Source: Oscillatoria sp. FACHB-1407 (GTDB taxonomy: Bacteria > Cyanobacteriota > Cyanobacteriia > Elainellales > Elainellaceae). From it: DNA of 64,000 nt. Made by a program: the position numbers and the translations under genes. The notes beneath the pieces are model-generated. The model saw nothing but the letters and a program-made list of their open reading frames with translations. It made no database searches and was not told where the DNA came from. Each line of letters begins with the position of its first letter. Position 1 is the first letter of the stretch. This document shows positions 8,123 through 15,822 of this stretch, piece after piece. The stretch spans positions 310,001 to 374,000 of the forward strand of contig NZ_JACJSA010000003.1 in NCBI RefSeq assembly GCF_014697545.1. Reading direction: 5' to 3'.

Positions 8123-10504
8123 GTGACTGATCTATCCTTCCGCAAAATTCTAGGACTCAACCAGCAGACGTATCAACGCCTCCGAGTGGCGTTGAGCCTC
8201 AATCTACGTCGTCAAATATTTATCGCAGTTTGTGATGATTTAGCATTGCGCGATCGCCTTTCGGCTCGTCTGATTGAGGATGTCACTCCGACAAGCAAGT
8301 CGCAACCGCAGCAGACCCCTGCTCCTCGATATCCGCGATTAGTGACTCTGCCCCTTAACTCCAGCGATCCCAACCCGATCGCTCAAATGGTGCAATGGCT
8401 GACCCAATCTCCCCCTCCGCTGATTGGCAATCGGCGTGCTCCCATTCCTGCCTTTCAGTTGGTGGGGGTTGAGCAGTTAACCCGCGAACCTGCGGCAATT
8501 CAACGGTCATTTTTGACCCACTTGCAAGGCATTGAGCGCAATTTATCGATTCTCGAATCGAGCCTGATCCTGTGGGTGCCACAACCCTGGTTGCATACGC
8601 TGCCAGACTCGGCTCCAGAGTTTTGGCGGTGTCGCAGTGCGGTCTTTGAGTTTGTCGGGGATCCCACGCCGTTGCCTGCCCCTGCTCAAGAGGCACCTCC
8701 AGCGCGATCGCGTCCCCCGCAACCCATCCCTGATCCCGATCCCATCGACGATGCGGTTGAGGCAGAGACTCTGGCATCTGCAAGCAATGGCACCCAAGAG
8801 CAACTCTGGAAGCTATTAACTCAGGACTTGCCAGAACTTAACTCGGAGGCAGAGCCTGAAACGAACGGGCATGATACGGCTTCTGAAGAGGATGGGTTTG
8901 TTTTGCAAACTCAAACGGCTCGGATTGCGGCTCCAGTGGGGGCAACCTCTGTCAAAGTCATTGATGCGCCTCCAGCGATCGCAGTCAAAGCTAAAGTAGC
9001 CGCTCCGACTCGCCCCCCAGCCCAAGCCCCGACTTCGCCTCCACAAATCCCCTCCTCTAAGGCTCCCTCCTCGAAAGTTTCCCCTCCCCCGCCTCCGCCA
9101 AAAGCCCCAAGCTCCAACGCTCAGTCGCATCCAGCACAGACGGCTAAATCTCAGGCAAATCAATCCTCAGAGACAATAACCGTCTCGGAGGCTGATCAAG
9201 CCGTTTCCTCAAAGGGGTTACTGCATCCTTCGGAGCCAGCTTTTGATGACTTGCAGTCTGAACCAATGTTGTTGATGCAGCAGATCGAACTGTTGCATCA
9301 GGAGCAAGCCCCTCCGGCAGCACTGGCAGAGGCATATCGCATTTTGGGGAACCTCTATCGCGATCGCATTGAACAGGGTGATGTGTCAGCGCAAAACTTG
9401 ACCACTGCCATTCAGGCTTATGAGCAGGTGTTGGTCTGGTTGCACGAAACCTCGGACTGGTGGACAGATGTGCTGAACGATCTGGGCAACTTGTACTGGA
9501 TGTTGTCGCGTTATGCCTCTAGTCCCGATCAGGCTCTCGCTCACCTCCAGCAAGGCATTCAAGCCTATCAACTGGCACTCTCTAAGCTCAACTACCAGTT
9601 GCAGCCCAATGCCTATCCCATGATTCAAAACAATCTGGGAGCTGCCTATGCTGATTTAGCCCGCTATCAAGACCCAGTTGAAAACTTGCAGCGATCGATT
9701 CAGGCTTACCAACAAGCCCTGCGCCATCGCAAGGCAGAGCACGATCCCCTGCGGTATGCCTCAACTCAAAACAACCTGGGCACGGCTTATTGGAACCTGG
9801 CACAACATCAACAACCAGAGGTCTATCTGAAACAGGCGATCGCCGCCTATTCTGAAGCGTTGCACTATTACAACGCTGACCAGGAGCCATTGAGCTATGC
9901 CATGATTCAAAACAATTTGGGGACGGCATATTGGAATCTGGCACAGCACGAGCGTCCTCAAGACTGGCTACGGTTAGCCCTGGGGGCATATCAGATCGCC
10001 CTGCAATACCGTACGTTTGCCACTGCTCCATCAGCCTATGCCGCCACGCAAAATAACCTGGGCACTGCATACTGGCACCTGGCAAACCACAGCAAGGATG
10101 ACGTTAAACAACGGACGGAATATCTGCAAGCGGCGATCGCTGCCTACGAAGCAACCCTCGTGGCTACCGAAAAATTGGCGACCCACCCACAGCCCATTCC
10201 CCTCAACTTTGACGTGTCTGCGACTCACAACAACCTGGGACTTGCTCACCATCAACTTGTCGCCGATCCCAAAATTTCGCTGGAAGCCGCCGCTCAGTCA
10301 ACCCATTTAGAACAGGCATTGCGTCACCATTTGCAGGCACTTGAGGGATGGCAACACAAACCTGACTTCCGGCAAACGGCTTTGAATTGTGTCATTCAAG
10401 TGATGCGGACGATCTACAACACAGGTGGATTGGCGGGACAAAACCAGGCACTCGGAATCTTGCCCGGACATCTGTTGCCAGAAGTGCTGCCCAAACTGGG
10501 ATAA
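8123..10504 (+). CDS. Large TPR-repeat protein with Pro-rich linker
   Basis: 793 residues from GTG 8123; an in-frame TTG at 8108 is an alternative and no Shine-Dalgarno decides. Residues about 1-190 form a folded region predicted alpha/beta (RQIFIAVCDDLALRDRL, a SLILWVPQPW strand). About 190-390 is a low-complexity Pro/Ser/Ala linker. From about 400 to 740 run tetratricopeptide units, most carrying QNNLGTAYWNLA-like cores. The protein has no signal peptide. TPR arrays mediate protein-protein contacts; partner and role are unknown. The N-terminal part is not assigned to a named family here. Confidence 0.85.
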   Translation: MTDLSFRKILGLNQQTYQRLRVALSLNLRRQIFIAVCDDLALRDRLSARLIEDVTPTSKSQPQQTPAPRYPRLVTLPLNSSDPNPIAQMVQWLTQSPPPLIGNRRAPIPAFQLVGVEQLTREPAAIQRSFLTHLQGIERNLSILESSLILWVPQPWLHTLPDSAPEFWRCRSAVFEFVGDPTPLPAPAQEAPPARSRPPQPIPDPDPIDDAVEAETLASASNGTQEQLWKLLTQDLPELNSEAEPETNGHDTASEEDGFVLQTQTARIAAPVGATSVKVIDAPPAIAVKAKVAAPTRPPAQAPTSPPQIPSSKAPSSKVSPPPPPPKAPSSNAQSHPAQTAKSQANQSSETITVSEADQAVSSKGLLHPSEPAFDDLQSEPMLLMQQIELLHQEQAPPAALAEAYRILGNLYRDRIEQGDVSAQNLTTAIQAYEQVLVWLHETSDWWTDVLNDLGNLYWMLSRYASSPDQALAHLQQGIQAYQLALSKLNYQLQPNAYPMIQNNLGAAYADLARYQDPVENLQRSIQAYQQALRHRKAEHDPLRYASTQNNLGTAYWNLAQHQQPEVYLKQAIAAYSEALHYYNADQEPLSYAMIQNNLGTAYWNLAQHERPQDWLRLALGAYQIALQYRTFATAPSAYAATQNNLGTAYWHLANHSKDDVKQRTEYLQAAIAAYEATLVATEKLATHPQPIPLNFDVSATHNNLGLAHHQLVADPKISLEAAAQSTHLEQALRHHLQALEGWQHKPDFRQTALNCVIQVMRTIYNTGGLAGQNQALGILPGHLLPEVLPKLG

Positions 10505-10525
10505 CTGATACTCCTTCACTAATTT

Positions 10526-10592
10526 TGGGGAGCTTTCTGGCTCGCCTCTGCCCCAATCGCCTCTGCCCCAACGAATGTGGGTACGGCTATAT
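10526..10592 (+). repeat. Partial copy of the TATAGC-ended MITE-like repeat
   Basis: GGGGAGCTTTCTGGCTCGCC at about 10527 and the right end GTGGGTACGGCTATA match the right two-thirds of the elements at 27638-27741 and 29680-29783. The left end is missing. Confidence 0.65.
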
Positions 10593-10599
10593 CTTCGTA

Positions 10600-10760
10600 A
10601 AAAAAACTGGCTTTCGTAAGCCAGTCATGATCAATCTTGATCTACGTTGCGTTCTCTTTTGGAAGAAACCCCTTCTGCGCGTTCCCAATCGGCAGTGAGA
10701 TTCTTGAAGTCACAACCTCGTTGGTTGCTCCTTTATTCCAAAGGATAGTGTAACAAGAGA
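10600..10760 (-). ncRNA. Candidate small RNA or leaderless transcript ending in an intrinsic terminator
   Basis: On the minus strand a perfect 8-bp hairpin, ACTGGCTT/AAGCCAGT (10606-10625), is followed by a run of T (10600-10606), an intrinsic terminator with no gene annotated upstream of it. The preceding ~130 bases contain a Shine-Dalgarno-like AAAGGAG (near 10727) but only very short frames: a GTG frame of 23 codons and a 28-codon frame without a start. It could be a small RNA, a tiny protein gene or the remnant of one. No convincing -35/-10 pair was found. Confidence 0.3.
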
Positions 10761-11108
10761 CACAAACTTTTTGTTATAAAACTTTACGGCGAATTCTGTC
10801 TAAGTATATAACCCATACTTATTATTATAGCCTCTGATTCTGAATAATGCCGAAAAAACATCAACCTTTCTGCATAAGTCAAGATCTGTAAAAGAAAAAA
10901 TCCTCAAAAAATAAAACAGGGCGATCGCCTACCGATAGAAAAAATTTATAGCCTTAATAACCTCTGAAGCTCATATTTTTAAGGCACTTTATGCATTGAA
11001 TCAGCGTCTTGAGTCACAGTAGGAGTCTTAGAGCAGAGGCTCCCTGAATGCTTTGCCAGTTTGATGCATGCCATTACAAAAATTACTCTGCATGAAGGAT
11101 TATTTTCT
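10761..11108. other. AT-rich gap upstream of the COP23-type gene
   Basis: No gene or repeat seen. AT-rich with several A-tracts (10850-10950) and one GCGATCGC at 10921. It presumably carries the promoter of the gene starting at 11109, but no clear consensus pair is visible. Confidence 0.5.
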
Positions 11109-11855
11109 ATGTCGCCACACATGAAATCTCTATTTTCAGGACATCGTCGTAACCTGCTCGGTATCGTCTCTGCGGCGATCAGCCTGTCTATGGGTACTCT
11201 GCTGCTCAGTGGAACGGCTCTAGCCGCGATCGCCACTGGTGAAACGGCTGTTAAACAGTCCAGTTCGGGAGACTCGGTGCCCCCTGTTGAGAGTGGCACT
11301 CGCTTCGCTTGCCAAACTGTGAATGGGGAGCATACTGTCATGTATTACCCCGAAAGCCAACCCAACCAGGCTTACGCCTGGGCAGTGCCCTCGTTGTTGG
11401 GTGGGGGTTGGACTCCTGAACGTCGTTGCGCTGAGATTAGCCGTCGCTTAGAGTCCTATCGTCCTGATGGATTGCAGGAACTCCGCACGGGGATGGAGAA
11501 CGGCTATAACGTGATTTGCGCCACGACCGATCGCAACTCCGCCTGCCGCATTGTGTTGACCGTTCCTCCCGGACAAGACCCTGTTGCCACTCGTGATCGC
11601 GTCTTTGAAAATCTCGCCGTTGCCGATAGTGGTCAGCAAACCGATGGCGTGAATACCTATTCGGGGGGTGGTCAGGATGACCTGCTCGACCGGATTGGTG
11701 AGGTGCTGAATTTGCCCTCGCGTCGCCGTGCCAGCAATGGCATTGATCTACGTCCGTTCCTGGATCGGGCAGACGGGGGAACCGGAGCACGGTTGCAGGG
11801 TGGTTTCTCGACTCAATCTAACCCCAATCGCTTGAATCCCAATAACTTCCGCTAG
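11109..11855 (+). CDS. COP23-domain protein, exported
   Basis: 248 residues from ATG 11109, preceded by AAGGA; in-frame starts at 11061/11064 would add residues before the signal peptide. The N-terminus (SGHRRNLLG, then a hydrophobic core ending in ALAA) is a Sec signal peptide. The mature domain has the COP23 pattern: FACQTVNGEHTVMYY, AWAVPS, RRCAEISRRLESYR, and NVICATT, with four cysteines probably forming disulfides. COP23 was first described as a circadian-oscillating membrane-associated protein in cyanobacteria; its molecular role is unknown. The C-terminal ~60 residues are low complexity. An intrinsic terminator follows. Confidence 0.85.
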   Translation: MSPHMKSLFSGHRRNLLGIVSAAISLSMGTLLLSGTALAAIATGETAVKQSSSGDSVPPVESGTRFACQTVNGEHTVMYYPESQPNQAYAWAVPSLLGGGWTPERRCAEISRRLESYRPDGLQELRTGMENGYNVICATTDRNSACRIVLTVPPGQDPVATRDRVFENLAVADSGQQTDGVNTYSGGGQDDLLDRIGEVLNLPSRRRASNGIDLRPFLDRADGGTGARLQGGFSTQSNPNRLNPNNFR

Positions 11856-11898
11856 TTGGGTTGACTTAATTCACGACAGGGGCGATCGCCCAAACACG

Positions 11899-11928
11899 AA
11901 GGCACGGAGAGTAACTCTCTGTGCCTTT
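11899..11928 (+). terminator. Intrinsic terminator after the COP23 gene
   Basis: Arms AAGGCACGGAGAGT and ACTCTCTGTGCCTT, then TTTCG. A stem of about 13 pairs 43 bases past the stop codon; the U-run is short. Confidence 0.65.
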
Positions 11929-12319
11929 CGCATAGGAAACTGATTTTTCGGCAAGCCCCCTGATAAAAACACTCAAAAAACGTGTTACTATCCCTTTTGC
12001 CTTTGAGTCAGAAAAAAGTTGCGATCGCCCCCTTTTTTCTTGAAAACAGTACAGATTTACCCTGTTGTGATGAGAAAAAAGAGTTGTGGGATGATTACAG
12101 TATCTAACCGAAGTAAAACTGCTGTTAGTTACCTTCATCTGGCTCATTCACTTCACCCATTAAATGGGCTTACTACCTGAAAGAATGTTTTTATAGGTCA
12201 TGTTTTGACCCTGTGACTTTTAAAGTGCAACAGCTCAAAACAACCCCCGTTAATTAGCACCGATTTAATGCAGTTTATTAAACTCGTTATTCTCTAATTC
12301 AGTCACGTTTGGAATCTCC
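11929..12319. other. Gap upstream of pyk
   Basis: No gene seen. AT-rich, with one GCGATCGC at about 12021. The pyk promoter must lie here, but no convincing -35/-10 pair could be chosen. Confidence 0.5.
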
Positions 12320-14101
12320 ATGCAGTCGCAACCTTCTCTACGCCGAACAAAAATAGTCGCCACTATTGGTCCTGCAACGAGTAGCCCGGATGTTCTGCGT
12401 AGACTCATTGAGGCTGGAGCGACAACGCTGCGGCTCAACTTCTCGCACGGCACTCATGACGACCATCAGCGCAACATTCGTCTCATTCGGCAAATCTCGT
12501 TTGAACTTAACCAACCCGTGGGAATTCTGCAAGATTTGCAGGGTCCAAAAATTCGGTTGGGGCGATTTGAAAATGGCTCTATCGTCTTGCAAAAAGGCGA
12601 TCCCTTCATTTTGACCAGTGTTCCCATGCCAGGAACTCAGGAAATGAGTGCCGTCACCTACGACATGCTCTCGGAGGAGGTGCCTGAGGGGGCGACCATT
12701 CTATTGGATGATGGTCGGGTTGAGATGCGGGTTGAGAAGGTAGACAAAGCCGAAAAGCAACTCCATTGCCGCACTGTCGTTGGCGGTGTTTTGTCGAATA
12801 ACAAAGGGGTTAACTTTCCGGGAGTTTATCTCTCGATCAAAGCGTTGACTGATAAGGATCGGGCTGATCTGATCTTCGGGTTGGATCAGGGGGTCGATTG
12901 GGTGGCACTCAGTTTCGTTCGCAATCCGCAGGATGTGTTGGAGGTTAAAGAACTGATCTCCAGTGCTGGAAAGCATGTGCCGGTAATCGCCAAAATCGAG
13001 AAACACGAGGCGATCGAGCAGATGGAAGCCATTCTCTCCATTTGTGATGGGGTGATGGTGGCACGCGGCGACCTGGGGGTTGAGCTACCCGCTGAAGAAG
13101 TGCCGATTTTGCAAAAACGCCTGATCTTGACGGCAAACCGTTTGGGGATTCCCGTCATTACAGCAACGCAAATGCTCGACAGTATGGTGGGCAATCCTCG
13201 ACCTACCCGCGCTGAAATCTCTGACGTGGCGAACGCCATTCTTGACGGCACCGATGCGGTGATGCTCTCTAACGAGACAGCTGTTGGCAAATATCCGGTA
13301 GAAGCGGTCGAGACGATGGCTCGGATCGCGGTTCGGATTGAGCAAGACCAACCGAGTCGCAACATGGAAAGTGCTCAGGGGCGATCGATTCCCAATGCAA
13401 TCAGTCAGGCGGTTGGACGCATCTCAGAGCAACTGAAAGCCGCTGCTATTATGACTTTGACCAAGACAGGAGCCACGGCTCGAAATGTCTCCAAGTTCCG
13501 CCCCCATACGCCCATTCTGGCGGTTACTCCTCATGTAGATGTGGCACGGCAGTTGCAATTGGTCTGGGGTGTAAAACCGTTGCTCGTCCTCAACTTGCCG
13601 TCAACGGGGCAGACGTTTCAGGCAGCACTTAACGTCGCGCAGGAAAAGCAAATGCTGCACGAGGGTGATCTGGTGGTGATGACCGCTGGAACACTCCAAG
13701 GAGTATCTGGCTCGACCGACTTGATCAAGGTGGAGGTCGTCACAGCGGTTTTGGGTAAAGGCATCGGCATTGGGCAAGGGTCGGTTAGTGGTCGTGCCAG
13801 AGTGGCTCACAGTCCAATGGATGTTGGGAACTTTAATCCGGGTGAAATTTTGGTCGCCAACCGCACAACTGCTGACTTTGTGGAAGTTATCCGCAAAGCA
13901 TCGGGGATCATCACTGAGGATGACAGTTTGACCAGTCATGCTGCTGTGATTGGTCTGCGTCTGGGAGTGCCTGTGATCCTGGGTGTTAAGGATGCCACAG
14001 AGGTGATTCGTGATGGGGCGATCCTGACACTAGATATGCAACGGGGGTTGGTTTACTCCGGGACAGTGGTTAGCCAGACTGACGAAGCACTCTCAGTGTA
14101 G
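12320..14101 (+). CDS. pyk: Pyruvate kinase with C-terminal PEP-utiliser-like domain
   Basis: 593 residues against roughly 470-480 for the minimal enzyme. The N-terminal RRTKIVATIGPA, the substrate-loop NFSHG, the KIEKHEAI catalytic-lysine strand, ARGDLGVELP and ITATQMLDSM are all present, so it should convert phosphoenolpyruvate and ADP to pyruvate and ATP in glycolysis. The extra C-terminal ~100 residues carry SLTSHAAVIGLRLGVPVILG, the phosphohistidine swivelling domain seen in PEP-utilising enzymes and in the long pyruvate kinases of cyanobacteria and some Bacillota, where it is not needed for catalysis. ATG 12320 gives the family N-terminus. Confidence 0.97.
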   Translation: MQSQPSLRRTKIVATIGPATSSPDVLRRLIEAGATTLRLNFSHGTHDDHQRNIRLIRQISFELNQPVGILQDLQGPKIRLGRFENGSIVLQKGDPFILTSVPMPGTQEMSAVTYDMLSEEVPEGATILLDDGRVEMRVEKVDKAEKQLHCRTVVGGVLSNNKGVNFPGVYLSIKALTDKDRADLIFGLDQGVDWVALSFVRNPQDVLEVKELISSAGKHVPVIAKIEKHEAIEQMEAILSICDGVMVARGDLGVELPAEEVPILQKRLILTANRLGIPVITATQMLDSMVGNPRPTRAEISDVANAILDGTDAVMLSNETAVGKYPVEAVETMARIAVRIEQDQPSRNMESAQGRSIPNAISQAVGRISEQLKAAAIMTLTKTGATARNVSKFRPHTPILAVTPHVDVARQLQLVWGVKPLLVLNLPSTGQTFQAALNVAQEKQMLHEGDLVVMTAGTLQGVSGSTDLIKVEVVTAVLGKGIGIGQGSVSGRARVAHSPMDVGNFNPGEILVANRTTADFVEVIRKASGIITEDDSLTSHAAVIGLRLGVPVILGVKDATEVIRDGAILTLDMQRGLVYSGTVVSQTDEALSV

Positions 14102-14112
14102 TTAAGCTGAGG

Positions 14113-14192
14113 CTGAGAATTTTGGCGGTTAAAACGGCTGTTGTGAGGGCAAAACTGGCCTGTGTCGGCTTGCCCAACCTTTGATTTGCGGA
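14113..14192 (+). repeat. GGCGGTTAAAAC-type dispersed repeat, copy 1
   Basis: GAATTTTGGCGGTTAAAAC at about 14116 followed by a degenerate GCAAAAC...GTCGG...GCCCAAC tail. Related copies: 24664-24740 (+), 27538-27575 (+, partial), about 55690-55760 (-). Confidence 0.65.
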
Positions 14193-14292
14193 GTTCGTGT
14201 TAATGGAGTAATCGCGGGTATAGTCATTCACAAGCCTGGATAGCTGCTGTATATATTGAAAAGCAATCGCTATTTTTCGATTGGAAGCAATT

Positions 14293-14823
14293 ATGGTGGC
14301 TACTCCTGAAGGGCTTTGGCGTTCTGGCAATCTCTTAGTGATGCGACGAGGCGCAGAAGTACCCGATCGCTGCATCAAGACGAATCAACCCGCCAACGGT
14401 AAGCGACTTAGAGCGGTTTTATACTGGCACCCTCCGCTCATCTACCTGCTAATTCTTCTGAATTTGCTGATTTATGCGCTCGTGGCCGTGATCATCCGTA
14501 AAAAAGCGATCGTTTATTTGGGCATTACAGAGGAGATATTGCGACAACGCAGTCGCTTGATTTTGCGGTGCTGGATCATCGGCATAGCAGGAATTGTTCT
14601 ATTTATTGCAGCATTTTCAGCCCCGGTCGAATCAGCGAGCGCATTGGGGGTGTTGAGTCTGGTTTTAATGTTTGGCGGCTTGCTCTGGGGCATGTTTGGT
14701 GCCCGATTGGTTGGAGTTGAACGAATTGACGAGGAGTACATTTGGATTCGTGGAGTGTCCAAAGATTATCTAGATCTCCTGCCTCAGTGGAATCCAGCAT
14801 GGCAAGGAGTAGAGTGGAATTAA
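14293..14823 (+). CDS. Hypothetical membrane protein, two-three TM segments
   Basis: 176 residues from ATG 14293, with GGAAG upstream (the longer frame from TTG 14281 adds four residues). A basic N-terminal ~45 residues (EGLWRSGNLLVMRRG, then CIKTN) precedes a membrane helix around 47-66 (LIYLLILLNLLIYALVAVII) and two more between about 92 and 140 (IAGIVLFIAAF, and LSLVLMFGGLLWGMFGARLVGV). The last ~35 residues are soluble and aromatic (DEEYIWIRGV, LPQWN). The pattern resembles small bacterial membrane proteins of unknown function; no family is claimed. It is followed 25 bases later by the DUF72 gene and may share its transcript. Confidence 0.7.
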   Translation: MVATPEGLWRSGNLLVMRRGAEVPDRCIKTNQPANGKRLRAVLYWHPPLIYLLILLNLLIYALVAVIIRKKAIVYLGITEEILRQRSRLILRCWIIGIAGIVLFIAAFSAPVESASALGVLSLVLMFGGLLWGMFGARLVGVERIDEEYIWIRGVSKDYLDLLPQWNPAWQGVEWN

Positions 14824-14848
14824 GCAGGCTCGGTGGTGGTGCAGATCA

Positions 14849-15703
14849 ATGACCTTTCGAATTGGGTGCGCGATTTGGGGATACAAGGCATGGGTGGGCG
14901 ATCTGTTTCCTATCGGGAGTCGATCTGGCGATTTTTTGAATCTCTACAGTCGGCGATTCACGACTGTTGAAGGCAATACCACCTTTTATTCGATTCCCGA
15001 TCGCCCCACCGTTCAACGATGGACTGACGAAACCCCTGATGGCTTCAAGTTTTGCCTGAAGTTGCCAAGAGACATTACCCATCAGGGAACGTTGGCGGAT
15101 CGCTTGCCGAATGCGATCGCCTTCTTAGAGCACATGAGTGGATTGGGCGATCGCCTGGGGCCCCTGTTTGTGCAGTTGCCACCGAGTTATAGCCCACAGC
15201 AGTTTGAGGATTTAGCCACGTTTCTCAAAGGCTGGCACTCCGACAAAGCCCAGTTGGCGGTTGAGGTGCGGCATGGAGATTGGTTTCGAGAACGGGAGAG
15301 CGATCGCCTCAACCAGTTACTAGAGAAACTAGGAGTGGGTCGCGTATTACTCGATACTCGCCCCATCTACGAGTGCCCCGACGATCCCCAGGTACACTCA
15401 GAGCGGCGCAAACCCCAAGTGCCTGTTAGCTTTTCAGTCACCGCCGACTTTAGCCTGATCCGCTACATCAGCCACCCCGACCTGGATTTCAACCGTCCCT
15501 ATCTGGAGGAATGGGTAACACAGGTCAACCAGAGCTTGCAGCACGGCAAACAGGTTTACTTCTTTGTGCATTGCCCTGTGGAGGAGCGATCGCCTGGGAA
15601 TGCCCGTTATTTCCAACACCAATTGGAGCGACACGCCGTAGCCGTTCCACCGCTCCCGTGGGATAGTTTTGAGCAACCTCCCGCTCAGCTATCGTTGTTT
15701 TGA
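14849..15703 (+). CDS. DUF72 (YecE-like) family protein
   Basis: 284 residues, normal for the family. DUF72 proteins adopt a TIM-barrel-like fold; visible hallmarks are the opening IGCAIWGYKAWVG, the VEGNTTFYSIP segment, FCLKLPRDITH, FVQLPPSY, LAVEVRH, and VYFFVHC near the C-terminus. The enzymatic activity of DUF72 is not established. ATG 14849 begins at the expected residue. The frame closes just before the palindromic spacer element at 15758-15787. Confidence 0.9.
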   Translation: MTFRIGCAIWGYKAWVGDLFPIGSRSGDFLNLYSRRFTTVEGNTTFYSIPDRPTVQRWTDETPDGFKFCLKLPRDITHQGTLADRLPNAIAFLEHMSGLGDRLGPLFVQLPPSYSPQQFEDLATFLKGWHSDKAQLAVEVRHGDWFRERESDRLNQLLEKLGVGRVLLDTRPIYECPDDPQVHSERRKPQVPVSFSVTADFSLIRYISHPDLDFNRPYLEEWVTQVNQSLQHGKQVYFFVHCPVEERSPGNARYFQHQLERHAVAVPPLPWDSFEQPPAQLSLF

Positions 15704-15757
15704 AGTGCATTAGCTCTTGTTTCCAAGGCTGAGCCTGAGGAACGAGATGAAGTCGAT

Positions 15758-15787
15758 CGTAAGGGCGTTTCGCGAAACGCCCTTACG
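15758..15787. repeat. Perfect 30-bp palindrome
   Basis: CGTAAGGGCGTTTCG followed by its exact complement CGAAACGCCCTTACG. It lies in the spacer between two converging genes and could act as a bidirectional terminator. A sister element with compensating changes is at 57779-57806. Confidence 0.85.
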
Positions 15788-15822
15788 GAAATTCCATATG
15801 CAGGCAAGGGGGTTAGGTTGGT

